A DNA stretch of 64,000 nt from Bacteroides bouchesdurhonensis (GCF_900155865.1 NZ_LT707006.1:2396577-2460576), one strand, 5' to 3'. Positions 20,367 through 29,692 are shown, numbered from the stretch's first letter. Notes: generated from the sequence alone by a model not told the origin. Made by a program: numbers and translations.

Positions 20367-21401
20367 ATGAAAGAAAGAATTTTAGTAACGGGTGGAACCG
20401 GCTATATTGGTTCTCATACTGTTGTGGAGTTACAAAATAGTGGATATGAAGTAATCATCATCGATAATTTGTCAAATTCAAGTGCAGATGTTGTTGATAA
20501 TATAGAGAAAGTATCCGGCATTCGGCCTGCTTTCGAAAAATTAGATTGCCTTGATTTAGCCGGTCTAGACGCCGTATTTACCAAATATAAAGGAATTAAA
20601 GCTATTATTCATTTTGCTGCCAGCAAAGCTGTTGGTGAATCTGTACAAAAGCCGTTGCTTTACTATCGTAATAACTTGGTCTCTTTAATCAACTTACTTG
20701 AACTGATGCCTAAACATGGAGTAGAAGGCATTGTATTCTCTTCTTCCTGTACAGTTTATGGTCAGCCGGACGAACTGCCGGTAACAGAGCAAGCTCCGAT
20801 CAAGAAAGCAGAATCTCCTTACGGAAATACAAAACAGATTAATGAAGAAATTATTCGTGATACAATAACATCCGGAGCTCCGATCAATGCTATCATGTTA
20901 CGCTATTTTAATCCGATTGGTGCACATCCTACAGCTTTGTTAGGTGAACTGCCCAACGGTGTTCCTCAGAACTTGATCCCATACCTCACTCAGACTGCTA
21001 TGGGTATCCGTGAAAAACTGAGTGTATTTGGTGATGATTATAATACTCCTGATGGTTCTTGCATCCGCGACTTTATCAATGTTGTGGATTTGGCTAAGGC
21101 CCATGTGATAGCTATACGTCGTATCCTTGAAAAGAAACAAAAGGCGAAAGCAGAAGTATTCAACATTGGTACAGGACGTGGAGTTTCTGTATTGGAATTG
21201 ATTAATGGCTTTGAAAAGGCTACAGGCGTAAAATTGAATTATGAAATTGTTGGTCGTCGTGCCGGTGATATCGAAAAAGTTTGGGCAAATCCGGATTTTG
21301 CAAATCAGGAATTGGGCTGGAAAGCTGTAGAAACATTGGAGGACACATTACGTTCTGCATGGAACTGGCAGTTGAAACTCCGTGAAAGAGGAATTCAATA
21401 A
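20367..21401 (+). CDS. galE: UDP-glucose 4-epimerase
   Basis: 344 aa from the ATG at 20367; the open frame extends to 20286 but that part overlaps the promoter. Extended short-chain dehydrogenase: NAD-binding VTGGTGYIGSH at the N-terminus, catalytic SSSCTVYG and the Tyr-Lys pair in SPYGNTKQ. Interconverts UDP-glucose and UDP-galactose for glycan synthesis. Full length. Confidence 0.96.
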   Translation: MKERILVTGGTGYIGSHTVVELQNSGYEVIIIDNLSNSSADVVDNIEKVSGIRPAFEKLDCLDLAGLDAVFTKYKGIKAIIHFAASKAVGESVQKPLLYYRNNLVSLINLLELMPKHGVEGIVFSSSCTVYGQPDELPVTEQAPIKKAESPYGNTKQINEEIIRDTITSGAPINAIMLRYFNPIGAHPTALLGELPNGVPQNLIPYLTQTAMGIREKLSVFGDDYNTPDGSCIRDFINVVDLAKAHVIAIRRILEKKQKAKAEVFNIGTGRGVSVLELINGFEKATGVKLNYEIVGRRAGDIEKVWANPDFANQELGWKAVETLEDTLRSAWNWQLKLRERGIQ

Positions 21402-21590
21402 TATTATATAAAATGTTATTTTGATATAACCTTAGACAATTGAAAGAAACTGTTTGTTTAATTCTTTGCAATCCACTCTGACGCTTCTTAGTGTGTATGT
21501 GAATATACCTATTTAGTACATATATCTCCCCGGTATAAACAGGTGATTGCATAGTAGTTTTGTCGTGTTTTATTTTGTGTTTGTGTTGTG

Positions 21591-21626
21591 ACGGTACTAC
21601 GACGGGAGTCGTGGTACCGTTTTTTG
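21591..21626 (+). terminator. terminator after galE
   Basis: Stem ACGGTACTACGAC (21591-21603) / GTCGTGGTACCGT (21608-21620) with a 4-base loop and TTTTTTG. One G-T pair. Separates galE from convergent ispE. Confidence 0.9.
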
Positions 21627-21647
21627 TACATATAGCTGAAAATACTT

Positions 21648-22472
21648 TTATAATCTTCCTGTGTAGCAGAATGTCCCCTCTTTAAAATTGAAATCCGGGA
21701 TACAACATTCAGGTCTGAACAAACCGAACACAGAGGATCCGGAGCCACTCATGGAAGCATAGATAGCCCCTTGGTTGTAAAGTTCTTCTTTGATTTCTCC
21801 AATTATCGGATGTTGTGGAAATACACTGGCTTCAAAATCATTAACGAGTAATTCTTTCCATTCTTCAATCGGCCTTCGGATCACTTCTTTTACCGGAAAT
21901 TCCGGATGATGAGGATGAATTTTAGAAAATGCTTCACGGGTAGATACAAATACATCCGGCTTAATTATGGCAATTTGATATCCTTTTAATGAAAGCGAAA
22001 TAGGAGAAAAAATATTCCCAATGCCCTCAGCGAAGGTTGGCGCATTTTTGATAAAGAAGGCACAGTCAGCTCCTAAGGTAGCTGCATATACTTCCAATTG
22101 ACTTTCAGTCAGTTTCAGCTGATAATACTCATTGAGCAATTTTAGCATAGAGGCAGCGTCTGCCGAACCACCTCCCAATCCTGCTCCTGAAGGAATATGT
22201 TTGTACAAATGAATTTCGATAGGAGGAAGGTGATACTCTTTGTCGAGCAATAAATAAGCTCTGACTACTAAATTATCTTCCGGATTACCGGTTATTTTTA
22301 GTCCATGCTGATATAAAGCGAACTTTTTATTTTCTTGCGAATAAGTATGAATTTCTAACGCATCTTCGAGAGCTACAGGATAAAAAACTGTTTCCAGGTT
22401 GTGATATCCGTCTGGGCGTTTTTCCGTGATAGAAAGTCCGAGGTTTATTTTTGCATTCGGAAAAGTGATCAT
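21648..22472 (-). CDS. ispE: 4-diphosphocytidyl-2-C-methyl-D-erythritol kinase
   Basis: 274 aa GHMP kinase. Phosphorylates the 2-hydroxyl of CDP-ME in the MEP isoprenoid pathway. Substrate-side motif [10 protein letters not shown] at the N-terminus, ATP-binding [17 protein letters not shown], and the C-terminal [10 protein letters not shown] glycine-rich motif are intact. Convergent with galE and divergent from dnaB. Full length. Confidence 0.97.
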   Translation of the reverse strand: MITFPNAKINLGLSITEKRPDGYHNLETVFYPVALEDALEIHTYSQENKKFALYQHGLKITGNPEDNLVVRAYLLLDKEYHLPPIEIHLYKHIPSGAGLGGGSADAASMLKLLNEYYQLKLTESQLEVYAATLGADCAFFIKNAPTFAEGIGNIFSPISLSLKGYQIAIIKPDVFVSTREAFSKIHPHHPEFPVKEVIRRPIEEWKELLVNDFEASVFPQHPIIGEIKEELYNQGAIYASMSGSGSSVFGLFRPECCIPDFNFKEGTFCYTGRL

Positions 22473-22575
22473 TTTGTTGATTCATTAAGAGGTTAGTGAT
22501 TCGTTAAATTACCATTGTGTGTGCAAAGTTACTAAAATCTTCATTTTTCCTTATCCATTCTTCGCGATTATGTTT

Positions 22576-22583
22576 TATCTTTG
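22576..22583 (+). promoter_or_regulatory. -7 box of dnaB
   Basis: TATCTTTG, a perfect TAnnTTTG, 22 bases before the ATG at 22606. Its position supports that start rather than the upstream ATG at 22519. Confidence 0.6.
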
Positions 22584-22605
22584 TCATCCCATTAACAAAG
22601 AATTC

Positions 22606-24159
22606 ATGGCTGAGCAAAGAAAAAATACTCGAAATACTAAATCAACCAAAGTACAACCGGTCAATGATTATGGTCGTGTTCAACCTCAGGCACCCGAGCT
22701 GGAAGAAGCTGTTTTAGGTGCTTTGATGATTGAGAAGGATGCGTATTCATTGGTAAGTGAGATACTTCGTCCGGAATCTTTCTATGAACACCGACACCAA
22801 TTAATTTATTCTGCGATAACAGATCTTGCTGTAAACCAGAAGCCGGTGGATATCCTGACGGTAAAAGAGCAGCTTAGTAAACGTGGAGAGCTGGAAGAAG
22901 TGGGAGGTCCTTTCTATATTACTCAGTTGAGCAGTAAGGTGGCTTCTTCGGCACATATCGAATATCATGCCCGGATCATAGCTCAGAAGTCCTTGGCTCG
23001 TGAATTGATCACCTTTACAAGTAACATTCAAAGTAAGGCCTTTGATGAAACACTTGATGTAGACGACTTGATGCAGGAAGCGGAGGGTAAGCTATTTGAG
23101 ATTTCACAGCAGAATATGAAGAAAGATTATACGCAGATCAATCCGGTGATTGATGAAGCTTATAAATTGATACAGAAAGCTGCTGCGCGAACAGATGGTT
23201 TAAGTGGTCTTGAAAGTGGATATACGAAACTTGATAAGATGACTGCCGGTTGGCAGAACTCCGATCTTATTATTATAGCTGCCCGTCCTGCTATGGGTAA
23301 AACAGCTTTTGTGCTTTCCATGGCAAAAAACATAGCGGTAAATTATCGTAATCCGGTAGCGTTGTTCTCTCTTGAAATGAGCAACGTTCAGTTGGTCAAT
23401 CGTTTGATCTCGAACGTTTGTGAGATTCCTAGTGATAAAATCAAGAGTGGACAGTTGGCAACTTATGAGTGGCAGCAGCTCGATTATAAATTAAAAGATT
23501 TACTGGATGCACCTTTATATGTAGATGATACTCCATCTTTGTCAGTATTCGAACTTCGTACCAAAGCGCGTCGTTTGGTTCGTGAACATGGAGTACGAAT
23601 CATTATTATCGACTACCTTCAGTTGATGAATGCTAGTGGTATGGCCTTTGGTAGCCGTCAAGAAGAGGTTAGTACTATATCCCGTTCGTTGAAAGGATTG
23701 GCGAAAGAGCTGAATATTCCTATAATAGCTTTGTCACAGTTGAATCGTGGTGTAGAAAGTCGTGAAGGTATTGACGGTAAACGTCCTCAGTTGAGTGATC
23801 TTCGTGAATCGGGAGCCATCGAGCAGGATGCCGATATGGTATGTTTCATTCATCGTCCGGAATATTATAAAATTTATCAGGATGACCGTGGAAATGACCT
23901 CCGTGGTATGGCGGAAATCGTGATAGCTAAACATCGTAACGGTGCGGTAGGCGAGGTGCTTCTTCGATTCAAAGGAGAATTTACTCGTTTCTCCAATCCG
24001 GAGGATGATATGGTTATTCCTATGCCTGGAGAATCATCGGGAGCTATGTTAGGTTCTAAGGTGAATGCTGGGGCTATGCCTCCACCACCGGCACCGGATT
24101 TTGCTCCACAAACAGATAACCCGTTTGGAACACCTGCTGAGGGACCTCTGCCGTTTTAA
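22606..24159 (+). CDS. dnaB: replicative DNA helicase DnaB
   Basis: 517 aa from the ATG at 22606. N-terminal dimerisation domain (APELEEAVLGALMIEKDAY) and a RecA-type C-terminal motor: Walker A AARPAMGKTAF, Walker B IIIIDYLQLM, and the SDLRESGAIEQDADM motif. The hexameric helicase that unwinds the replication fork. Proline-rich C-terminal tail as in other Bacteroidetes. No intein. Confidence 0.98.
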   Translation: MAEQRKNTRNTKSTKVQPVNDYGRVQPQAPELEEAVLGALMIEKDAYSLVSEILRPESFYEHRHQLIYSAITDLAVNQKPVDILTVKEQLSKRGELEEVGGPFYITQLSSKVASSAHIEYHARIIAQKSLARELITFTSNIQSKAFDETLDVDDLMQEAEGKLFEISQQNMKKDYTQINPVIDEAYKLIQKAAARTDGLSGLESGYTKLDKMTAGWQNSDLIIIAARPAMGKTAFVLSMAKNIAVNYRNPVALFSLEMSNVQLVNRLISNVCEIPSDKIKSGQLATYEWQQLDYKLKDLLDAPLYVDDTPSLSVFELRTKARRLVREHGVRIIIIDYLQLMNASGMAFGSRQEEVSTISRSLKGLAKELNIPIIALSQLNRGVESREGIDGKRPQLSDLRESGAIEQDADMVCFIHRPEYYKIYQDDRGNDLRGMAEIVIAKHRNGAVGEVLLRFKGEFTRFSNPEDDMVIPMPGESSGAMLGSKVNAGAMPPPPAPDFAPQTDNPFGTPAEGPLPF

Positions 24160-24239
24160 AATTTATTTGTACCTTGCGGAATTGAAACTTCGGAGAATGA
24201 TGCAATCTTAGCTTATATTGAGGTCCATATTGTTTTTCT

Positions 24240-25029
24240 TCATCTCTTCCACTTCTTTTGCGGAACGATATCCTTGATGTCCGTCAGAAAGATATTTGTA
24301 GTGTTCATAGAAAGGAGTGGTACTGCCTTAAAGCCCTGAATTGTAATTTCTCTATGTATTTTCCTCAGGTCTTTACCGTGCCTGTATTCATTTTCTACGT
24401 ATGTGTCATATTCATAGTGTCCATTTCGTGTCTTACCTGCGCGGGGAGGCAGGCTGTCATAAGCCATGTACTTTCTGACCGTTTGCCTGGCAATCCTAAG
24501 TTGGGTTGCTATTTTATTTATCTTAAAGCCCTTGGCTTGTAGCTCTTTAACCTCTTCAAACATCACCTGTCGGGAATCAGTTCTAACAGGTTCGTTTTTT
24601 ACTGATTGATTCTCATCTCCTTTTACAAGAGTATGGTAGTCGGCATAGTTTTCAGAAATAACCTTGGTCACACAGTCTGACATGTTTTTTATTAAATGGA
24701 ACCGATCTGCCACTTCCGTAATATCCATACCGGATGAAAATATTTTCAACTGAGTTGTACTCATCTATATTCATTCTGTGTATATCCCGGAGTACAGTAG
24801 TATTACATAAGGGAACTCCCATAGTGCTTATAAGATCTTTAGCCTTTTTGGAGGAGCAGTATACCCCATGTTTGGCGACAAGTATTTCGCACCGCCTTGT
24901 TCTCCTGCGGTAGCGGAATACTTCATTGCCGGGCTGTTTTGCTAAAGTTCTTTTCTTGCATTCTTCATTAAGGCAAAAGAATTTCCGGCTTTCCATATGT
25001 AGGAGCAGGGCTTTTCCTAAAATCGGCAA
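24240..25029 (-). pseudogene. ISL3-family transposase, frameshifted and internally deleted
   Basis: Two overlapping minus-strand frames. The upstream one (24652-25029) has the ISL3 zinc-finger end (FCLNEECKKRTLAKQ) and the RYRRRTRRCE segment. The downstream one (24240-24764) has ADRFHLIKNMSDCVTKVI and a C-terminal helix-turn-helix (KINKIATQLRIARQTVRKYM). The central DDE catalytic part, normally about 200 residues, is missing, and the frame changes near 24715-24764. Inactive. Terminal inverted repeats were not identified with certainty. Confidence 0.8.
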
Positions 25030-25043
25030 ATTATTGCTATAAA

Positions 25044-25076
25044 GTTGCCTAAATTGGAAACTGTTTTTTATCTTTG
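25044..25076 (+). promoter_or_regulatory. promoter and candidate operator of the HTH/DUF3990 locus
   Basis: -33 TTG at 25045-25047, 21-bp spacer, -7 TATCTTTG (25069-25076). An imperfect palindrome, GTTGCC-N6-GGAAAC (25044-25061), sits between the two elements, where an autorepressor such as the XRE protein encoded downstream would block RNA polymerase. The operator call is inference. Confidence 0.5.
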
Positions 25077-25093
25077 CAGAAAAAGAGATAACT

Positions 25094-25522
25094 ATGAATA
25101 TTGAAATTAATAAAATAGGTGCACTGATTCGGGACGAAAGAATGCGTCGTGGGATGACTCAGGAAGAACTTGGGGCAAAAGTCGGTGTAGGCAAGGCACA
25201 GATTTCTAAGATTGAGAGCGGCAAGGGACTGACTATAAAAACAGTCACTAAGGTTCTTGATGCGTTGAACCTATCGGCAAGTGTTCGTTTGGTTAGCTCT
25301 CGTAGCATCGACAAGCGTGTTATCGGTTATATTGTTGCTGTCATTAGCGAATTTGCGGGTGCATATAATATGACTATCCGGGAGGCAAGTAACTATCTGA
25401 ATCGCTATAAGGGATTGGAGTTTCTTATGGAGCACTACGAAGCTGAACATCAGTTGTCGCTGGATGATAGTGTGCAGGATTTGGCTCGTGTGTGCTATAA
25501 TAACGGAGGAGGTGTGTTATGA
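25094..25522 (+). CDS. XRE-family HTH regulator with DUF3791-like C-terminus (antitoxin-like)
   Basis: 142 aa. Residues 6-60 form an XRE/Cro helix-turn-helix (IRDERMRRGMTQEELGAKVG, then KAQISKIESGKG). Residues about 75-135 (VAVISEFAGAYNMTIREASN, YLNRYKGLEFLMEHYE) resemble the DUF3791 fold that accompanies DUF3990 proteins. Ends overlapping the DUF3990 start by 4 bases. Likely the DNA-binding antitoxin and autoregulator of the trio. Confidence 0.75.
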   Translation: MNIEINKIGALIRDERMRRGMTQEELGAKVGVGKAQISKIESGKGLTIKTVTKVLDALNLSASVRLVSSRSIDKRVIGYIVAVISEFAGAYNMTIREASNYLNRYKGLEFLMEHYEAEHQLSLDDSVQDLARVCYNNGGGVL

Positions 25523-25992
25523 AATTATATCACGGTTCTAAGATGGACATAAAAACCATCGATTTTGCTAAATGTAAACCTTATAAGGATTTTGGGCAAG
25601 GATTTTATCTGACTGAGTTAAAGGAGCAGGCTTCCGGAATGGCAAGACGTACCGCTTCCATCTATGGAGGTGAAGCTGTTGTTACTTGTTTTGAATTTGA
25701 TGAGACCGCATTGAACAACCCTTCATTATCCATTAAACGTTTCGAAAAACCGGATGAAGAATGGGCTTTATTTGTGATGGCCAACCGAAGCAGGGAACGG
25801 CAGCATCCGGTTCACGAGTACGATATTGTTATTGGTCCGGTAGCTGATGACACAATTGCAACTTTGTTCCGTAACTTCGACGATGGCATTATTGATTTGC
25901 CTATGTTAGTAAATGGACTTAAGTATAAGAAAATTTCATCTCAGTATTTCTTCCACACACCCAAAGCGGTGATATATCTGAAAGCGTTATGA
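25519..25992 (+). CDS. DUF3990 protein, ADP-ribosyltransferase-like putative toxin
   Basis: 157 aa, no signal peptide. DUF3990 features: LYHGSKMDIKTIDFAKC at the start, KDFGQGFYLTE, WALFVMANR and YDIVIGPVADD. These resemble the ART (ADP-ribosyltransferase) fold, in which LYHGS and GxGFYLT contribute to the NAD pocket. Middle gene of three with 4-base overlaps on both sides, the layout of toxin-antitoxin operons. Toxin activity is inferred from fold and context, not demonstrated here. Confidence 0.75.
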   Translation: MKLYHGSKMDIKTIDFAKCKPYKDFGQGFYLTELKEQASGMARRTASIYGGEAVVTCFEFDETALNNPSLSIKRFEKPDEEWALFVMANRSRERQHPVHEYDIVIGPVADDTIATLFRNFDDGIIDLPMLVNGLKYKKISSQYFFHTPKAVIYLKAL

Positions 25993-26210
25993 ATAAGAAA
26001 GTACAATATCTCGTAGAAGGCATAACCAAAGACATCATCGCTTACTTGATGCAGGATAATAATATGGATTTACTTTCGGCTGTTAACCTGTTCCATAACT
26101 CAGAAACATTTGAGAAACTTTCCGATGAATCCACAGGACTTTATATTGAGAGTTCCGCCTTTGTTTATGAAATACTTAAGTCTGAAATTAAGATGGGGAA
26201 AATATTATAA
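25989..26210 (+). CDS. small DUF3791-like partner protein
   Basis: 73 aa, cytosolic, mostly helical (ITKDIIAYLMQDNNMDLLSA, ESTGLYIESSAFVYEIL). Small proteins of this kind regularly follow DUF3990 genes. Overlaps the DUF3990 stop by 4 bases. Could be the antitoxin or an accessory subunit; which of the two flanking genes neutralises DUF3990 is not decidable from sequence. Confidence 0.65.
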   Translation: MNKKVQYLVEGITKDIIAYLMQDNNMDLLSAVNLFHNSETFEKLSDESTGLYIESSAFVYEILKSEIKMGKIL

Positions 26211-26228
26211 ATTATAAACAGGACTGTC

Positions 26229-27110
26229 ATGGTTATATCTCCAAAAACAATAGAAAAACTACGGAATTTAATAAATGAAGAAACTGAATATCGGTCAGGG
26301 CCAAAACTTGTTGAATTCTTTAATAAATATGGGTTTAAAGAAAGTTACCCCTATGGACGGGGAGGATTTCCTTCGAGGTGGGAATACACAGATATAAAAT
26401 TAAACGCGATAAATGGTTCTCCTAATTTAGAGAAATGTATCAAAGATCTATTTGCTCCGGTCAACTTCATAGAGAGATTCGATGCCTTAGACAAATTTAT
26501 CGGAGAATTTAACCAATATTTAGCGTTTGATGGATGGCAAGTCGTCCGTAAAGGGACTGAGATTACATTTGCAAAATCCACAGGTGTTGATATTGACGCT
26601 GAGATAAAAGCAACGAAAACGGAGAAAGAGACTGTTGATGATTTTCTTACCCAAGGATTTAATGACATATCTATTACTGATTTACCTATCGATGGGTCAT
26701 TAACCACTTTTTTAGAAGTCAGGATAGAAGAAATTAAGAAGTGCCTAAGTGCCAAAGCCTCATTGTCCGTAATTTTTCTTGCAGGCAGCACACTTGAAGG
26801 AATTTTACTTGGAGTCGCATCAAAGAACCCTGCTGCATATAATCAGGCTAAATCTGCTCCTAAAGATAAAGCCACAGGTAGAACCAAGTCATTTAATGAG
26901 TGGACTCTCAATCATTTTATCGACACTTCATGCGAAATTGGATACCTTCGTGAAGATGTGAAGAAATTCAGTCATGCTTTACGAGATTTCAGAAATTATA
27001 TTCATCCTTATCAGCAGATGTAGATAGGTTTTCATCCAGATGAGAATACTGCTAAAATCTGTTTTCAGGTATTAAAAGCCGCCATCTTTCAGATTAAACA
27101 AAAAAGATAA
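26229..27110 (+). pseudogene. abortive-infection family gene (Abi_C domain) interrupted by an amber codon
   Basis: A 264-codon frame (26229-27023) ends with RDFRNYIHPYQQM and TAG at 27021-27023. The same frame then continues for 28 codons (IGFHPDENTAKICFQVLKAA and on) to TAA at 27108, which is the expected C-terminus of the Abi_C family (RNxIHPYQQ...GFxPDxxTAxIC). The gene is therefore full length but for one nonsense codon. Abi_C proteins belong to phage-defence systems. The product may still be made in a form lacking about 28 residues. Confidence 0.75.
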
Positions 27111-27116
27111 TATATT

Positions 27117-27621
27117 ATGAGCAATCTATTTACAAACAGAATGGGGATTTACGTCCCTGCTGCCGAAATAACTATTAGAAATGACGCTCCTGATTCTTTA
27201 AGAAACGATCTGCTCGTTATTATGAAGCAATTTTATGGACTAAAGAAAATCAGAAATGTGGTCTGTGTCGCAACCAAGGAAGCACCAGACCCTAATAATT
27301 GGGGTGAAAATGAATTTATGAATAGTGAAGTGTCCGCTCTGATGATGGATTGTCCTTGGTATAGAATATTTTATCGAAAAAGGTATTGGATGGAAATTAT
27401 CTGACGGACAAATTGAAGTTCGTGGTGATGAAACATTTGAGACGGCTGTATCTGAAATAGAAACCGTTTTAGAAGAAAGAAAATTATCCACATCAAAAAC
27501 AGAAATTAAAGAAGCGATTGTGGATTTATCCAGAAGACTGGTTCTTGAAGTGACAGGTGCAGTTCAACATTCCTTGGCAGCCTTGGAATGTATTTGTAGA
27601 GAAGTGACAGGAAGAGTATAA
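27117..27621 (+). pseudogene. AbiJ-NTD4-like gene, broken by deletion/frameshift
   Basis: Begins 7 bases after the Abi_C frame. First part (27117-27404): MGIYVPAAEITIRNDAPDSL, FYGLKKIRNVVCVATKE, like the AbiJ N-terminal domain 4. After DCPWY the frame shifts: from about 27362 another frame reads EYFIEKGIGWKLSDGQIEVR and runs to TAA at 27621 (AVQHSLAALECICREVTG). The segment between CPWY and EYFIEKG is shorter than I would expect for the family, so an internal deletion is likely. A defence-gene remnant paired with the preceding Abi_C gene. Confidence 0.6.
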
Positions 27622-27626
27622 ACCGT

Positions 27627-27845
27627 TTGAAATGTATTGGTAACTATGTTATTATTCTAGTATATGATTTTGGCGAAAAACGGGTTGCAAAGATGTTGAA
27701 ACTGTGCCGTAAATATTTGAACTGGATACAAAATTCTGTTTTTGAAGGAGAAATATCAGAAGTACGTTTGAAAGAGCTTCTGAATTTAGCAAAAAGCTTT
27801 ATGAATGAATCAGAAGATAGTGTGATTTATGGGGTTTATCGATAA
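27627..27845 (+). pseudogene. cas2: cas2 remnant (CRISPR adaptation nuclease)
   Basis: 72-codon frame reading NYVIILVYDFGEKRVAKMLK, then LCRKYLNWIQNSVFEGEISE and VRLKELLNLAK. This is the Cas2 ferredoxin-like fold with the first-strand Asp (VYD) and the SVFEGE motif, closest in my recollection to the Cas2 of Bacteroides type I-B loci. The last 15-20 residues are missing: after EDSVIYGVYR the frame stops and the 22-bp repeat array begins. No cas1, effector genes or CRISPR array lie nearby. Confidence 0.75.
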
Positions 27846-27861
27846 TAGTATGATTTTTTCC

Positions 27862-28147
27862 AAGGATACAGTTTGTCTAAATGAAACATATATAAGAAGC
27901 TTTCAAAAGATGTACAAGAGTTATCAGAAAGATGTAGAAGAGTTGTATGAAACATATAGGAGAATGATGAGAAAGATGTAATAGACTTGAGCGAAAGAAG
28001 TACTTGAAATTGAGCGGTTGATTTAGTATAATTGTACGGAAAATCTGTAAAAATTAAGCGGTTAATTCGTAGTAATTAAGCGGTAATTTTATAGAAAAAG
28101 AGCGGTTGATTGTAACAAAAGATACGGTGATTTTAATCTATTAGAAG
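27862..28147. repeat. 22-bp tandem repeat array, about 12-13 degenerate units
   Basis: AAAGATGTA or a near match recurs at 27884, 27906, 27928, 27950, 27972 and 27994, then (A/G)CGGTT-like cores recur at 28014, 28036, 28058, 28080, 28102 and 28124: all exactly 22 bp apart. The two halves have drifted to different consensus sequences but keep one register. Units directly abut, so this is not a CRISPR array. A 43-codon frame through it (27850-27981) is a by-product of the repeats. Confidence 0.8.
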
Positions 28148-28305
28148 ATTGTTATTATTCTCTTAAGTGTTTGTTTTAAACATTGGGATGTTTGAAAACA
28201 AACATTGTGGTCTTTTTCTTGAAAAATACGCTTTATTTTGCAAATGAAATCACTTTTGCTTCATGTCATATTTTTCGATATCTCTCTATTTATCAGCGAA
28301 ATAAA

Positions 28306-28449
28306 ATGAACGAAGTGGATATGTTCAAGTATCTAACAGATATTATTAATCGTACGGCTAACTGGCAACCCAATACTCCAATTGAGAAATATAGAGATCT
28401 ATTTCCGGATAGATGGAAAAAAGACAGACTAATGACTAATACCAATTAG
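28306..28449 (+). pseudogene. IS66-type transposase C-terminal fragment
   Basis: 47 codons: FKYLTDIINRTANWQPNTPI and EKYRDLFPDRWKK resemble the extreme C-terminus of Bacteroides IS66-family transposases, which end with a similar ...LLPDRWK motif. The catalytic part is absent. The assignment rests on this short motif only. Confidence 0.45.
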
Positions 28450-28700
28450 TCGTTTTTTAGAGTTAAAATGTAGAATCGTAGAGACGCTTACCTACACTGA
28501 AAAGTATTAAGAAAAGATTCTTCATTATATTAAACTGTAGCATAAATAGATATACAAAAACATGAAGCTGAAGCAATGTCGTTTGCAAATGCAAAACTTA
28601 CTTTAAATCCAGATTATACAAAGTATTAATTTTGATTAGACTCACATTATTTTGTAGCAAATTCTTTTTGCAGTTCTATTCTAATTTTATTAAATACCCC
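28450..28700. other. AT-rich stretch with no recognised gene
   Basis: Nothing convincing is visible between the IS66-like fragment and the propeller remnant. A short open stretch ending ANAKLTLNPDYTKY at 28629 has no start codon and no family. Confidence 0.5.
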
Positions 28701-28714
28701 GATAAATATCCCCG

Positions 28715-29286
28715 ATGCAATAAACCAATTGGTACCGTTTAGATAACGGTAGTTATATAATGAATGGCCTAATTTCAGGAGAAGGAAAAGAATATCTCTT
28801 ATATAAGGATGGGGAATATACTGATTTTGGAGAGTATATAACAGATGATTATCTGGACGATATAGAACTTGCAGTTTTTAATTATAAATTAACTGCAGGT
28901 TTAAAAGGTAAAGAAGTGATTTTGGATTTTTATTTATATCGTAATTTGATTCGACAATATAATATTTACGGTGATTTACTCAAAGAAATATGCTTGGGAG
29001 GTATTGAAAAAAGAGGAAATACATTTGATGGAATTATTGACGGTAGCATTCAACCGTATAGAGGAAATGTTTTTGCTACTAATGATGAAGTGTATTCATT
29101 TTATTATGAACATGTAACAAATCATCAATTACATAATGAAAAAGATAAAGTGATTCCGGAGTTGCAAATTTGGATTTGGGAAGGATATAGTTACTTAGAA
29201 GAATTCGTTTTAATAGACCATTTCGTAAATTTACAGTTACCAATAATAAACTATATGCTTACGATAGTTATCAACTTCTTGTATAG
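28715..29286 (+). pseudogene. TolB-like 6-bladed propeller protein, 5'-truncated and frameshifted
   Basis: Longest frame 28760-29314 (184 codons; open back to about 28715). It looks like the middle and end of a TolB_like propeller (PF15869 type): YLLYKDGEYTDFGEYITDDY, AGLKGKEVILDFYLYRNLI, FATNDEVYSFYYEH, PELQIWIWEGYSYLEEFVLI. After LIDHF a one-base shift near 29222 restores the expected C-terminus (RKFTVTNNKLYAYDSYQLLV, stop at 29284). The lipoprotein N-terminus and the first third are missing. First, decayed cassette of the propeller/peptide locus. Confidence 0.6.
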
Positions 29287-29319
29287 GTTCTATGATAGAA
29301 TAGAATTATTTTAAATCCT

Positions 29320-29411
29320 CAATGAAATGAGGTATTTTGAATAAAAGAGATAGGTGGTCGCAAATGGTCACCTATTTTTGGAGGTATCTAAGTGGTTGTT
29401 TCTTACTTTTG
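29320..29411 (+). promoter_or_regulatory. control module copy a (TGGTC direct repeat plus promoter)
   Basis: Box CAATGAAATG (29320), TGGTC at 29355-29359 and 29365-29369 (10-bp period, middle GCAAA), TTTG at 29377-29380, -7 TACTTTTG at 29404-29411 (perfect TAnnTTTG, spacer 23). Here the repeat is flanked by ATAGGTG...CACCTAT. No gene starts near it; the next gene, the ToxR-like regulator, begins 345 bases downstream. Confidence 0.7.
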
Positions 29412-29692
29412 TTTGACAAATATTCATGTTTAAGGATTTGGTTTCATAGATATGATTAAAATAATGTGTATTTACACCTTTGATAATAATGTTATTATAA
29501 AATAGTTCTTATTGAAATTAATCGATGTGAAGTCTCAAAGTGTTGCGGCTTGAAATAAAGCTATAGTAAAAAGTGAAATTAGCTTGTTTCTTAATTTACA
29601 TTATTGAATAGTTAAATACATTATTTGTATTGACTCTAATTTACTGAGTATGATTTATAATATCCGGTAAGTTGGGTTTTTGTTTGATAGTA

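Noticed and set aside
22519-22605. Upstream extension of dnaB (29 more codons)
   Set aside because: It contains the -7 box TATCTTTG and its residues are hydrophobic, unlike any DnaB N-terminus.
27850-27981. 43-codon frame rich in Lys, Tyr and Glu that looks like a coiled-coil peptide
   Set aside because: It lies wholly within the 22-bp tandem repeat array; its apparent pattern comes from the DNA repeat, the repeat unit is not a multiple of three, and the frame has no promoter or homologue that I recognise.
27862-28147. Possible CRISPR array next to the cas2 remnant
   Set aside because: Units of 22 bp abut directly with no unique spacers, and the units differ from each other throughout. Not a repeat-spacer pattern.
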